Shown: positions 13,405-22,532, counted from the stretch's first letter. The stretch is 39,008 bases of DNA from Phycisphaerae bacterium (GCA_009783465.1 WRDM01000025.1:1-39008); one strand, 5' to 3'. Translations and numbers: made by a program. The notes: a model not told the origin generated them from the letters alone.

Positions 13405-16233
13405 GTGCTTGCTCTTCGCCAGTATTGGAACATGGCTCTGGTGGTGATCGTCACGTTGTCGTTAGGGGGCACTGCATTGGCCCAGGAGGCCGATGCCGAT
13501 TCGGCCAAGACGGCCTTGGAACAAGGCATCCAGCAATTCGTGGACCTGGACTTCAAGGAAGCCAAGGCCACCCTCCTGGGGATCGACCGTGACAAGCTCG
13601 ACGAGGACGACCAGGAGATCCTCGACGAGTACATCATCAAGTCCGATGAGGGGCTCAAGGCCCAGTTGGCCGACATGGAGGCGTTCAACGACGCCGAAAG
13701 CGCCCAGAAGGACGAACGCTGGGACGATGCCCGCGAAGGCTATGCCCAAGCCGCCGCCAGCGAATTCCTCCCCGAGCCGATCCGCAAGGACGCCAAGGCC
13801 CAGCTCGCCCTCGTGGAAGAGCGTGCCAAGGCCGCCGGCAACGGCGCGGCGGAAACCCCCGCCAACAAGCCGGCCGATGAACCGGCGGTCGCCGACCTCC
13901 CCGCGCCGGCCGACCAGGCCGACGAACCCGCCGAATCGACCGTGGGAATCGCGCAGACGTCGACGATCATGGAACGGGCCGAACTCAACCGCCGACTCCA
14001 GCAGGAACTGGTTACGCGGGAGTTCGACAAGTCGATGGCCCAGGCCGAGGCGTTCCTCAACGCCGCCAACGACCAGGCCTCGTTCAACTCCGCCCGCGAC
14101 GCCGTCCGGGCAGCCCAGAACGCCGTCGAAAGCAAAAAGACCTTCATGACCGCCGAACAGTATCGCAACTTCCGCACCCGGTCCGATACCATGCTCGCCG
14201 AGATCACCGAACGCGAGGACGCCTGGAATATCCGAAACGTGGAGATACAGGTCGCGACGATCGAGGCGGACCGGAAGGTCCAGGCCGCCGCTCGTGACGA
14301 GGCGCGCCGTGCGGATATCGAAAACCGCGTCGACGCCGCCAAGCTCATGATCAAGCAGCACGATTACGAGGGCGCTTCCAAGGCCATCGAAGGCATCCTC
14401 AATATCGACCCCCGCAACCGGTGGGCGCTGGACGTCCAGTCGATCGTCCATCAGATCTTCATCATGCGGAAGGAAGGCCAACTGAACAACCTCCGCATCC
14501 GCCAGGAACAGAACGCGCTGGTCAACATTCGCGAGACGGAAATTCCGTGGGACGAAATTGTCCGGTATCCCGACAGTTGGCTGACGATCACCAAGAGCCG
14601 CGAACGGTTCACCCCGATGTCGGCGGCCGAAAGCGAAGGCGACCGCGCCGCCCGCCTCCTGCTCCAACGCCCCCTGATGGCGGTGGATTTCCAGGAACAA
14701 CCGCTGGAAAAAGTGATCCAGTGGCTGCGTGACGTGACGAACGCGAACCTGACGGTCAACTGGGCGGACCTCGAAATGGCCGGCGTCACCCGCGACAACC
14801 CCATCACCCTGCACCTGCGGAACGTGCGGTTTGAAACCGTGCTCAAGCAGTTGCTGGAGTTGGCCGGCGGCTCGGGGGCGCTGAGCTACGTGATCGAGGA
14901 CGGCGTGATTACGGTCGCGACGCTCGACAAGCTTCGTGAGAAAACGGTTGTCCGTACCTACGATATCAACGACCTGATCGTCCGCGTGCCGAACTTCATG
15001 GGCCCGGAACTGAACCTCGACACCGCCACGTCCGGCAGCAACAACGGCGGCAGCACAGGCGGCACCGACAACGACCCCTGGTCGACGAACAACACCAACG
15101 CCACCGGCGAAGACAACGTGCCCTCCAAGAGCGAGATGATCCAGCAGATCATCACGATGATCTCGACGAACGTGGAGCCCGACAGCTGGCGTGACAACGG
15201 CGGCACCACCGGGTCGGTCACGGAGATCCAGGGGCAGTTGATCATCACGCAGACGCAGGAAAACCACGCGAAAATCGCCGAGCTGATCAGCCGCCTCCGC
15301 GAGGCGCAGGCGATGCAGATCAACATCGAGGCGCGGTTCATCTCCGTCAGCAGCGGTTTCCTTGAGTCCATCGGCCTGAATCTCGACGTGTACTTCAACC
15401 TCGGCGGCGGCACGATCGTCGATCCGCAGACCGGCGCGGTCATTGGGCCCAACAGCCCGAACTGGGTCGGCAAGTCCGGCAACAACAAGTGGTCGCCGAT
15501 GGGCGTTACGTCGGGCGGGAACAGCATGGCGTTCGCGAACACGACGAACATGGGCACGGGCGTCGGTTCTTCGGTGTCGGGTCCGTCGTTGAGCATCGGC
15601 GGCTCGTTCCTGGACGACGTTCAGGTGAACTTCCTGATCCAGGCGACGCAGGCCAGTGCGTACACCCGCACGCTGGTGGCCCCGCGGCTGACGATTTTCA
15701 ACGGCCAGCGTGCCTACGTGGCCGTGATGACGCAGCAGGCGTATATTGCCAATTACACGCCGACGGTGAGCGAGAACGTCGGCATCCTGACGCCGGACGT
15801 CAACATCCTGTCGACCGGCACGGTGTTGGACGTGGAAGGCACGATCTCCGCCGACCGCCGGTACGTCACGATGACGGTCCGTCCGACGGTGACGACGCTG
15901 GATCGGCTCGTCGACGCTCCGGTCACCAACCTCACGGGCGCCGGCACGTTCACCACGTTCATCTCGCTGCCGCTGGTGAGCATCTCGACGCTGGAGACCA
16001 CGGTGAGCGTCCCGGACCGCGGCACGCTGCTGCTGGGCGGCCAGCGGATGGCATCGCAGATCGAACGCGAGCAGGGCGTGCCCTTGCTGAGTAAGATTCC
16101 CGTGGTGAACCGTCTGTTCACCAATCGCGGCATGGTGCGGGATGAGCAGACGCTGTTGATTCTGATCAAGCCGACGATTATTATCCATCGCGAGAGCGAG
16201 GAAGAGGCGTTCCCGGCCTTGGCGAACCAGTAA
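13405..16233 (+). CDS. Outer-membrane secretin (GspD/PilQ-type), orphan
   Basis: 942 aa starting at GTG, with AAGGAG 6 nt upstream. A signal peptide (to about ALAQ, residue 27) is followed by an alpha-helical, repeat-like region (30-430) rich in Ala, Glu and Asp, an STN/N-domain-like segment (about 430-520, VDFQEQPLEKVIQWL and following), a Gly/Asn/Thr-rich linker, an N1-type domain (GQLIITQTQENHAKIAELI) and the C-terminal secretin barrel (ending VPDRGTLLLGGQ and LLILIKPTII). It should form a gated outer-membrane pore for type II secretion or type IV pili. No other secretion gene adjoins it; the lone pseudopilin at 20238 is 4 kb away. The long helical N-terminal region is unlike textbook GspD. 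Confidence 0.88.
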   Translation: MLALRQYWNMALVVIVTLSLGGTALAQEADADSAKTALEQGIQQFVDLDFKEAKATLLGIDRDKLDEDDQEILDEYIIKSDEGLKAQLADMEAFNDAESAQKDERWDDAREGYAQAAASEFLPEPIRKDAKAQLALVEERAKAAGNGAAETPANKPADEPAVADLPAPADQADEPAESTVGIAQTSTIMERAELNRRLQQELVTREFDKSMAQAEAFLNAANDQASFNSARDAVRAAQNAVESKKTFMTAEQYRNFRTRSDTMLAEITEREDAWNIRNVEIQVATIEADRKVQAAARDEARRADIENRVDAAKLMIKQHDYEGASKAIEGILNIDPRNRWALDVQSIVHQIFIMRKEGQLNNLRIRQEQNALVNIRETEIPWDEIVRYPDSWLTITKSRERFTPMSAAESEGDRAARLLLQRPLMAVDFQEQPLEKVIQWLRDVTNANLTVNWADLEMAGVTRDNPITLHLRNVRFETVLKQLLELAGGSGALSYVIEDGVITVATLDKLREKTVVRTYDINDLIVRVPNFMGPELNLDTATSGSNNGGSTGGTDNDPWSTNNTNATGEDNVPSKSEMIQQIITMISTNVEPDSWRDNGGTTGSVTEIQGQLIITQTQENHAKIAELISRLREAQAMQINIEARFISVSSGFLESIGLNLDVYFNLGGGTIVDPQTGAVIGPNSPNWVGKSGNNKWSPMGVTSGGNSMAFANTTNMGTGVGSSVSGPSLSIGGSFLDDVQVNFLIQATQASAYTRTLVAPRLTIFNGQRAYVAVMTQQAYIANYTPTVSENVGILTPDVNILSTGTVLDVEGTISADRRYVTMTVRPTVTTLDRLVDAPVTNLTGAGTFTTFISLPLVSISTLETTVSVPDRGTLLLGGQRMASQIEREQGVPLLSKIPVVNRLFTNRGMVRDEQTLLILIKPTIIIHRESEEEAFPALANQ

Positions 16234-16253
16234 TCGGAATGACGAACCGAATC

Positions 16254-16294
16254 GGGCCGCGAGGAGAACGTCCCCGCGGCCCGGTTTGTTTTTT
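16254..16294 (+). terminator. Rho-independent terminator of the secretin gene
   Basis: Stem GGGCCGCG (16254-16261) pairs with CGCGGCCC (16275-16282), followed by GGTTTGTTTTTT. It lies about 20 nt after the secretin stop. Its T-rich tail is part of a 19-bp sequence repeated at 16472-16490. Confidence 0.8.
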
Positions 16295-16490
16295 CGGTCT
16301 GCGTTGCTACGTGGCGCGGGCGTCCCGCCCGCGTGTCGCGAGGGCATCTTGCCCTCGCAAGCCGCTCCGTGTGGCGGATGCCATGATATGAATTAAGGCT
16401 TTTCGTATCCGGACGCGGGTGGGACGCCCGCGAGACGCGCGGGCAAGATGCCCGCGCCACGTAACCGCGTTGCCCGGTTTGTTTTTTCGG
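16279..16490. mobile_element. Terminal-inverted-repeat element flanked by 19-bp direct repeats (family H, copy 1)
   Basis: TACGTGGCGCGGGC (16308-16321) and its reverse complement (16450-16463) bracket a 156-bp GC-rich palindromic element without coding capacity. It is enclosed by direct copies of GCCCGGTTTGTTTTTTCGG at 16279-16297 and 16472-16490, which may be a duplicated target. The ends match the element inside the NIF3 gene (27913-28050), which begins ACGTGACGCGGGCGTCCCGC and ends GGCAAGGATGCCCGTGC. A MITE-like origin is inferred; no transposase is present. Confidence 0.65.
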
Positions 16491-16506
16491 CTGGCGTGTT
16501 TATACT
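16479..16506 (+). promoter_or_regulatory. Probable thiC promoter
   Basis: TATACT at 16501-16506 and TTGTTT at 16479-16484 with a 16-nt spacer, 54 nt before the thiC GTG. The -35 lies within the right-hand copy of the 19-bp direct repeat. A hairpin (GCGGAC / GTCCGT, about 16521-16540) sits between promoter and ribosome site. I looked for a TPP riboswitch here and saw none; the leader is too short. Confidence 0.5.
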
Positions 16507-16560
16507 TGTCGTGCCAGGCCGCGGACGTTTTGTGTCCGTGGGCCGGTTCAAGGAGCATCG

Positions 16561-17898
16561 GTGAAGACTCAGTTGGAGCAGGCCCGTGGAGGCGTGGTCA
16601 CGCCGGAGATGCGTCGCGTCGCCGAGAAGGAGCGCGTGTCGGCGGAGGTTATCCGCGCCGAGTTGGCGGCGGGTCGGCTGGTGATTCCCGCCAACCGTCT
16701 TCATTTGGCCGGCGTGGGCGTGCCGGACGCGGCGGGCGTTTCGTGTGGCGGCGTGAAACTGGACGCCGTGGGCATCGGTCGGTCGGTGACGACGAAAATC
16801 AACGCCAACATCGGCGCGTCGCCGGTTTCGAGCTGCAAGGAGCACGAGTTACTGAAGCTCCAATGGGCGGTGAAATTCGGCGCCGATGCCGTGATGGATC
16901 TCTCCACCGGTGGCGATTTGGACGCGACGCGGCAGTTTTTGATCGCGAATTCGACGGTGCCGATCGGCACGGTTCCGATGTACTCGATGATCGTCGCCAA
17001 GCCCGTGGAGGAGTTGACATACGCGGACATGCTGGCGGCGATCGAGAAGCAGGCCGCCCAGGGCGTGGATTTTTTCACGATTCATGCGGGCATTTTGCGG
17101 CGGCACCTCGAGCCGGCCATGCGGCGGAAGCTGGGCATCGTCAGTCGCGGCGGCAGCCTGCTGGCCAAGTGGATGTTGCACACCGGGCGCGAAAATCCGA
17201 TGTACGAAATGTTCGACGAAATCTCCGCCGTGCTGCGACAGTACGACGTGTCGTACTCGCTGGGCGACGGTCTTCGGCCCGGCTGCCTGGCGGACGCGTC
17301 GGACGAGGCGCAATTCGGCGAGTTGGATGTGTTGGGCGAGTTGGTCCACCGCGCCCGCGCGAGCGGCGTGCAGACGATGGTGGAAGGGCCTGGCCACGTG
17401 CCGTACGATCAGATTGAGATGAACATGACGCGTCAGCGCGAGGTGTGCGACGGCGCGCCGTTTTACGTGCTCGGTCCGATCGTGACGGATATGTTTCCGG
17501 GGTACGATCACATCACGTCGACGATTGGCGCGACGGCGGCGGCCTATCACGGCGCGAGTTTTTTGTGCTACGTCACGCCGTCGGAGCATTTGGCGTTGCC
17601 TCGCCCCGAGGACGTCAAGCAGGGGTGCATCGCATACAAGATTGCCGCGCACGCGGCGGACGTTGCGCGGAAGTTGCCGGGCGCCCGCGAGCGGGACGAC
17701 GCGATATCCGACGCCCGCGCCCGTTTCGATTGGCCCGCCCAGTTCGAGTTGGCGTTCGACGGCGAGCAGGCCCGCGAAATCCGCGGCCGGGACAAGGTCG
17801 GCGAGGAAGACTATTGTTCCATGTGTGGCCGCTCGTGGTGTGCCGTGCGACTATCGAACGAAATCAAAGCCGGCGTGGGGAAGGGAAGCAGCCAGTGA
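16561..17898 (+). CDS. thiC: Phosphomethylpyrimidine synthase ThiC
   Basis: A radical-SAM enzyme (445 aa) that converts aminoimidazole ribotide to the hydroxymethylpyrimidine phosphate of thiamine. The conserved blocks KINANIGASPV, DAVMDLSTGGD, FFTIHAGI and VEGPGHVPYDQIEMN, and the C-terminal cluster motif CSMCGRSWC (C-x2-C-x4-C), are present. The protein is of the shorter type without the long N-terminal domain of E. coli ThiC. The GTG start follows AAGGAG. The final codons (Ser-Gln) and TGA stop are part of the repeat at 17890-18029. thiG lies 20 kb away, so the thiamine genes are not clustered. Confidence 0.95.
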   Translation: MKTQLEQARGGVVTPEMRRVAEKERVSAEVIRAELAAGRLVIPANRLHLAGVGVPDAAGVSCGGVKLDAVGIGRSVTTKINANIGASPVSSCKEHELLKLQWAVKFGADAVMDLSTGGDLDATRQFLIANSTVPIGTVPMYSMIVAKPVEELTYADMLAAIEKQAAQGVDFFTIHAGILRRHLEPAMRRKLGIVSRGGSLLAKWMLHTGRENPMYEMFDEISAVLRQYDVSYSLGDGLRPGCLADASDEAQFGELDVLGELVHRARASGVQTMVEGPGHVPYDQIEMNMTRQREVCDGAPFYVLGPIVTDMFPGYDHITSTIGATAAAYHGASFLCYVTPSEHLALPRPEDVKQGCIAYKIAAHAADVARKLPGARERDDAISDARARFDWPAQFELAFDGEQAREIRGRDKVGEEDYCSMCGRSWCAVRLSNEIKAGVGKGSSQ

Positions 17899-18029
17899 CG
17901 AGTAACGAGTGATGAGTGACGAGAAGAAGGTAGCGTTTGCCTGACTCGATGTTCTCGTACAATGTAATCGTTTTGATAGGCAAGAGTTGCCTTCTCTCGT
18001 CACTCATTACTCATCACTCGTCACTGGCT
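17890..18029. repeat. Composite inverted repeat giving both convergent genes their stop codons (family B, copy 1)
   Basis: The left arm 17890-17923 is AGCC followed by heptamers AGTGACG/AGTAACG/AGTGATG. The right arm 17996-18027 is the reverse complement. Plus-strand stops at 17896, 17903 and 17910 cover all three frames, and minus-strand stops (TCA/TTA at 18000, 18004 and 18011) also cover all three. thiC and the convergent glycosyltransferase gene both end with AGC CAG TGA taken from the two arms. A second copy is at 35058-35173, with a similar core. Confidence 0.85.
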
Positions 18030-19823
18030 TTTTCGATACACCATGCCGGAGTCGGCGATGACTTGTTCGAAGCCGTTTTTCTGGACGTGTTTGAGCAGGT
18101 AGCCCTCGAGCGTGCCGTGTTGGGGCGGCGAAGGACGTTTGGAGTGGCATTGGCCGATGTCGGGGCGGAGGACCAGGATCACGGTGGGCAGGCGGTCGGG
18201 GTGGATGTCGTAGTAGCGTTCGATGCGGCCGTCGTCGCAGAAAGTTCGCCAGGCCGTGAAGGTGCCGCAACGCATGTCGGTGTCGAGATACGCCCATGGC
18301 AGCAGGTTGAGGACGAACAGGCGCCCGTCCTGACTGGCGTATTGGGCGAGGTCGGCGCGGACGCGGTGATACTGGGCGGCACGGGCGTGCTCGGTGTACA
18401 GGCCGGCCGCGGGACCGGCGTCGATGCGTTCGGTGAGGCTTGTCAGCGGGGCTTCTCGGTAGGTCAGCATCACCCGTTCATAGCTGACAACGGCGACAAT
18501 TGTCGTCATCGCGATTGTCGGCATTGCGGCCGCGGCGACGCGTAAACTGCCGGCCATGGGGCTCTTCATGATTCTTGTGCCGGTTGTCGGTTTTTTCAGT
18601 GCCGCCCGGAGTTCGTCGGCGAAGTCGGCGAGGAAGAACATCGACGCGCATGCCGCCGGCAGGATTCCGTCGGCGATGGCGAGCATCTGCGTGTTCGACG
18701 CGAAAAAGTTTCCCAGCGAAAAGAGCATGCCCGGCACGTAGAAGCAGGCAAACAGTTTTTCGTTTCGTTTGTCGGTCAGCGCGAACAGCAGCAGCCCCCA
18801 AATGGCCATCGCGACGAGGACGTGCGAGATCGGCCAGTGTGGCGCGCGGACGGCCATTACCGCCGTCAGCGCGGCGCTGAGCAGGAACAGCGCGCCCTTC
18901 TCGACGGGGTGGAGCGGTTTTTTCCACACCCGCCTGCCCGCGACGTACGCGACGCAGGCCAGGATTAGCCACACCGCCCGCCCGTAGTACAGATCGACGA
19001 CGGTGATACCATACCCGACGAGTTTCGCGACCGGTCCTTCGCGCGGATGGGCCGGGTCGGCGAATAGTTGGGGCAACGTTTCCGCGAGTGTGCTCAACGA
19101 GGGCACGGTCGCGAGCACGTAGGCCGCTCCGACGGCCGCCACCAAGGCCGCGCCCGCCAGCGACAGCCCCGCCGCACGCCACGCCGCCAGGCCGAGATGC
19201 ATGCCTGCAGCCTGCCGTACGCCAACAATCCGCGCGACAATCATCGCCGCCCACCCAGCCAGGTATGCTACGATCAGCGGTGGCATGCACCACGCCGCCA
19301 GCGCGACAAACACGCCGGCCCCAAACGCCGTCAGCCCGCGACGCTTCCCGCCCACGGCGCAGGAATATACGCACGCCAACGCCAACGCGGAAAACCCAAC
19401 GCTCATTGTGTTGTATGACAACGTGCCGATCGACGCCTTCGCGTAAAATAGATACACCAACGCCGCCATCAGGGCAGGCAGCGTTCCGTTACGTCGCAAC
19501 ACGCGAAACAACACGCAAGCCACCCCCAGCGAAAACAGAACGTACGCCAGCCGAAAGAACAGGAAAACGCCCTCGGTCGATCCGTGGAGTTTCACGTACG
19601 CCGTGTACAGGGGCAGCAACAGCACGCTGAAAAACTGCGTGGGGTGCCACTCGTGCACCAGGTAAACGTCCCCCTGATAAAGTCGGTGCACCAGCGAGAG
19701 ATAAAACGGCTCATCGGACCAGTCAAAGCCGAAAAAACTCCGCGCCGCCAAACCAACGGCGCCAAGAAGCAACACGGCGTAACACAAAACAGAGTAACGA
19801 TTGCCCTGGCAAATACTCGTCAC
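18021..19823 (-). CDS. Polytopic membrane protein, GT-C glycosyltransferase-like
   Basis: About 600 aa with some ten or more hydrophobic segments in the first 430 residues and a soluble C-terminal domain. Near the N-terminus, [20 protein letters not shown] carries an acidic pair in the first loop, as in GT-C transferases that use polyprenyl-linked sugars (ArnT/PMT type). That assignment is tentative. The start is uncertain: a GTG at 19823 overlaps the upstream TGA (GTGA), and earlier in-frame starts at 19847 and 19874 overlap the SEC-C gene. None has a good ribosome site, so translational coupling is likely. The C-terminal Ser-Gln and TGA stop lie in the repeat arm at 17996-18027. Confidence 0.65.
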   Translation of the reverse strand: MTSICQGNRYSVLCYAVLLLGAVGLAARSFFGFDWSDEPFYLSLVHRLYQGDVYLVHEWHPTQFFSVLLLPLYTAYVKLHGSTEGVFLFFRLAYVLFSLGVACVLFRVLRRNGTLPALMAALVYLFYAKASIGTLSYNTMSVGFSALALACVYSCAVGGKRRGLTAFGAGVFVALAAWCMPPLIVAYLAGWAAMIVARIVGVRQAAGMHLGLAAWRAAGLSLAGAALVAAVGAAYVLATVPSLSTLAETLPQLFADPAHPREGPVAKLVGYGITVVDLYYGRAVWLILACVAYVAGRRVWKKPLHPVEKGALFLLSAALTAVMAVRAPHWPISHVLVAMAIWGLLLFALTDKRNEKLFACFYVPGMLFSLGNFFASNTQMLAIADGILPAACASMFFLADFADELRAALKKPTTGTRIMKSPMAGSLRVAAAAMPTIAMTTIVAVVSYERVMLTYREAPLTSLTERIDAGPAAGLYTEHARAAQYHRVRADLAQYASQDGRLFVLNLLPWAYLDTDMRCGTFTAWRTFCDDGRIERYYDIHPDRLPTVILVLRPDIGQCHSKRPSPPQHGTLEGYLLKHVQKNGFEQVIADSGMVYRKSQ

Positions 19824-20059
19824 TTTTTCGCGTTGTTTTCGCAGCATTTTTTGAATTTTTTCCCGCTGCCGCACGGGCAGGGGTCGTTTCGGCCGACTTC
19901 GGTTGCGGCCTTGCGGATCGGGTCGGTTTTCGGGGTGTCCTTGAGGAGTTGTTCTTCCAGCTCCAGGTCTTCCTGCGAGCGGTTTTTCCGGTCACGCTCG
20001 TCACGCTGGTCCTGCCGCTGCCGGGTGTCAAATCGTTGAGCAATCGGGTCTTTCGACAT
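19820..20059 (-). CDS. SEC-C motif mini-protein
   Basis: 79 aa. The first 45 residues are highly charged and probably helical, and the end is a SEC-C zinc-binding motif ([17 protein letters not shown]), as at the C-terminus of SecA. Free-standing SEC-C proteins are common and poorly understood; some bind SecA-related partners or ribosomes. AAGGA at 20066-20070 is 6 nt from the ATG at 20059 and 3 nt from the ATG at 20062, so 20059 is chosen. The stop codon overlaps the likely GTG of the membrane protein gene. Confidence 0.85.
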   Translation of the reverse strand: MSKDPIAQRFDTRQRQDQRDERDRKNRSQEDLELEEQLLKDTPKTDPIRKAATEVGRNDPCPCGSGKKFKKCCENNAKK

Positions 20060-20142
20060 CATTCATCCTTCCAAAGTTTCGTTCTATTACCCTATCGGAA
20101 AAGGACGCCGTTTTCTACAGCATAGGTGAATTTTGAGTGGAA

Positions 20143-20171
20143 TTGACACCGGATCCGGTCGATCATATCAT
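20143..20171 (+). promoter_or_regulatory. Pseudopilin promoter with a palindrome in the spacer
   Basis: TTGACA (20143-20148) and TATCAT (20166-20171) with a 17-nt spacer. The spacer begins with ACCGGATCCGGT (20148-20159), a perfect 12-bp palindrome, a likely regulator-binding site. The ATG is 66 nt further on. Confidence 0.65.
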
Positions 20172-20237
20172 GTGGTGATGGCATGGCAGTGCATCTCTTT
20201 GTGTTCGTAACGGATACCGTTTGAAAGAGGGCCGCGT

Positions 20238-21041
20238 ATGTTTCGCACGTCACAACGAGGCGCGTTTACGTTGATCGAGCTGCTGGTGGTCATCGCGATC
20301 ATCGCGCTGCTGGTGAGCATTCTCATGCCCTCGCTGGCCAAGAGAAAGGAATTGGCCAACGAGGCCGCCTGCAAGATGAACCAGCACAACATCTACCTGG
20401 TCCTGCGGCTGTACGCCAACGACAACAACGGGGCCCTGGTCTACGCCAATCGCACGACCGAACGGATGTGCAGCTATGCCTGGTGGGGGCGTAAAGACGT
20501 CGACGGCTATGTGGACGTCCTTCCGCCGGCGCTCGTGGGGTACATGGATCCGTTGAGTCCTGGGTGGCTGTGTCCGGGTTGGCCTATCGACAAACCGTAC
20601 GTGGATAACGTGCCCGCGGGCTTTGAACATTGGCTGTATGTCTACGGAACCCCGCTCGAACACATGACGAACCCGGCGGCCATCACGTACCCGAAGGACA
20701 GGAACACGCCGCGCAACATGGGCATCGGGTACGATTACACGGGGTACACCGCGACCTGGCACACCCCTTATGCTACCACGCCCGCGGAGGCTGAGGAGTG
20801 GATGGCCAGGAACAAGGCGAATCGAAACTTCGACCGGGTTGCCTATCCCGGAACCAGTGTCTTGGCCCGCTGCCTGCCGATGTTAAAGGGCGGCATCTGT
20901 GGGATGTTGGGACAAGGCCCGCACCTGCGGGGCGATCGTTGGAGTATTCTCTGGGCGGACGGAACGATCCGCTCGGTGCCGGGCGAGATGCAGTGGTATA
21001 TCGAGGAAAACAGCGTAGGCGACTGGAACAAGACGAGGTGA
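20238..21041 (+). CDS. Planctomycete-type pseudopilin (N-methylation motif protein)
   Basis: 267 aa. The type IV prepilin-like leader RGAFTLIELLVVIAIIALLVSIL (residues about 7-29) has the G-A-F-T-L-I-E cleavage and methylation site and a long hydrophobic helix. The rest is a globular domain ending in HLRGDRWSILWADGTIR, similar to the H-x-DG tail of the expanded DUF1559-like families of planctomycetes. It is probably exported and processed by a prepilin peptidase encoded elsewhere. Function is unknown. It stands alone, with its own promoter, about 4 kb from the orphan secretin, which could be a partner but is not linked in an operon. Confidence 0.85.
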   Translation: MFRTSQRGAFTLIELLVVIAIIALLVSILMPSLAKRKELANEAACKMNQHNIYLVLRLYANDNNGALVYANRTTERMCSYAWWGRKDVDGYVDVLPPALVGYMDPLSPGWLCPGWPIDKPYVDNVPAGFEHWLYVYGTPLEHMTNPAAITYPKDRNTPRNMGIGYDYTGYTATWHTPYATTPAEAEEWMARNKANRNFDRVAYPGTSVLARCLPMLKGGICGMLGQGPHLRGDRWSILWADGTIRSVPGEMQWYIEENSVGDWNKTR

Positions 21042-21154
21042 CGCGGCGACAACGCGTACGGCCAATGGCACCGGGTGAAGTAGTGGCGTTGTGGGTGACC
21101 TTCTTTTCTGGCGGCGGCACGAATGCGTTGGGCATGTGGCGGGACGTGTCAGGC

Positions 21155-21482
21155 GGCGGGGCCGGTCTGAGTCCCGAAGGGACGGCGTTGGGTAGCCCAG
21201 GGCGAGCGTACTCGCGAGCCCAGGGGACCGGTTCGCTTGCTCTCCTTCCATCGTGGCAGACGCCACTGGCCGAGGTCGAATGGGCGTTGGGGACGGCATC
21301 GAACGACGCGAACAGGGGATTGTGCGTGTCGTTCGCTGCCGACTTCGCGCGTCGGTGTGCCTTGCGGCCAGTGGCGTCAGGTACGACAAAAAACGAAAAA
21401 ACGCCCGCAACCCCAGGGTTCGCGAGTACGCTCACCCTGGGCTACCCAACGCCGTCCCTTCGGGACTCAGACCGGCCCCGCC
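21155..21482. mobile_element. Nested inverted-repeat element (families J and G)
   Basis: The outer arms 21155-21226 and 21411-21482 are 72 nt each and differ at only three positions by my reading. They contain GGGTAGCCCAGGGCGAGCG and CTCGCGAGCCCAGGGG. Inside lie inner arms GACGCCACTGGCC (21259-21271) and GGCCAGTGGCGTC (21366-21378), the same motif as the family G hairpin at 12312-12441. One element appears inserted in another. The 630 nt between the pseudopilin and lipoprotein genes hold nothing else that looks coding. Confidence 0.78.
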
Positions 21483-21670
21483 TTTGCGAACGGTCAGCCG
21501 TGACGGAAACTTCCGGCGTTACAGGCAACGTAATTCACACAAACAAAAAAGAATGTGCCGGGCCATAAAACAAAGTCGCTCACGTGGCGTTCATCGTCGT
21601 ATGTCTTCTCGCTGTGTTCTTCACGCCTCTGTGGTAGAATTCTCGCCATCCGAGAGTGAAAGGACAGGCC

Positions 21671-22507
21671 ATGAAACGATGGATTCTCGCGGGGTTGTGC
21701 GTGGCGATGCTGGCGGGTTGCGGCGGGCAGGGCAGCGCGGAGCGGGGCAACTGGTTGATGGCGTTGGCGGCGGAGGAATCGGGGAAGATTCCCGATCCGG
21801 CCGAGCGGTTGACGCGGCAGTTGAATATCGCGGACATGCAGAGTGGGCGCGGGCAGAAGGCCAGCGCGTCGAAGACGCTGGTGGCGGCGAAGGAGACGGT
21901 ATGGTTGGCGGGAGACGCGTTGCCGGACCGGGTGGCGATGGCGGGGTACGTCAGCGTTTCGCAGTTGGCCCGGCGGATTGGCGACACGTCGCTGGCGGCA
22001 TCGGCGTGCGAGAATGCGAGGGTGAAGCTACAGGCGATTTCGCCCGCCCAGAATCGCGTGACGTACGTGCACGCCGTGGCGGGGGAGATCCGGCAGTTGC
22101 ACGGCAAGGCGGCGGCGGTGTTTCTTCGCGAGGCCGGTCCCTGGTGCAAGGCCATCGACGACTCCATTGACCGTCGCGAGGCGATTTTGATTCTTGCCGA
22201 CGCCCTGTTCCGATGCGACGACAAGGACGGCGGCTTGGCGATGCTCCAGCAGGAGGACGATCCCGCCTGGCGGACGGACATGCTGACGGCGATGGCGGCG
22301 GCCCGTTTCCGCGAGGCGGATTTTGGTAAACCCTTGTTCAGTGCCGCGCCACCGCCCAGCGCGTACGCGGCGGCCGAGGATAACGACGGTTCGACGGAGC
22401 GGGCTTCGATGGGGCAGATTCAGTATCAACGCAAATCCAGCCATGCGAAGCAGAGCAATCTGGACTACCAACGAAATTTCCAGGGTCTACAGCGGCCCGC
22501 GGAGTAA
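21671..22507 (+). CDS. Lipoprotein of unknown function, helical
   Basis: 278 aa. The signal peptide ends in a lipobox, LAGC (Cys17 counted from the ATG at 21671), with AGGA 6-7 nt upstream; an earlier in-frame start at 21656 is less likely. The body (residues 25-220) is predicted helical with Ala-rich segments that could be TPR-like (ASACENARVKLQAI, AILILADALFRC). The tail is hydrophilic and rich in Gln, Ser and Asn. I recognise no family. It converges with the minus-strand gene at 22533, with a 25-nt gap. Confidence 0.7.
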   Translation: MKRWILAGLCVAMLAGCGGQGSAERGNWLMALAAEESGKIPDPAERLTRQLNIADMQSGRGQKASASKTLVAAKETVWLAGDALPDRVAMAGYVSVSQLARRIGDTSLAASACENARVKLQAISPAQNRVTYVHAVAGEIRQLHGKAAAVFLREAGPWCKAIDDSIDRREAILILADALFRCDDKDGGLAMLQQEDDPAWRTDMLTAMAAARFREADFGKPLFSAAPPPSAYAAAEDNDGSTERASMGQIQYQRKSSHAKQSNLDYQRNFQGLQRPAE

Positions 22508-22532
22508 TCGGTGACGTGCACTCCCGCCATCA

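Noticed and set aside
13462-16347. 961-codon minus-strand open frame opposite the secretin
   Set aside because: It mirrors the secretin codons, gives a His/Arg/Val-rich product without motifs, and lacks a ribosome site.
16491-16560. TPP riboswitch upstream of thiC
   Set aside because: The leader is about 50 nt, much too short, and none of the conserved TPP aptamer segments are seen.
13400-20240. Secretin and pseudopilin as a single secretion operon
   Set aside because: They are 4 kb apart, separated by thiC, a terminator and convergent genes, and each has its own promoter-like sequence.
21253-22170. Plus-strand open frame across the nested repeat and lipoprotein region
   Set aside because: It runs through both repeat arms and then out of frame with the lipoprotein gene, which has a lipobox and ribosome site.
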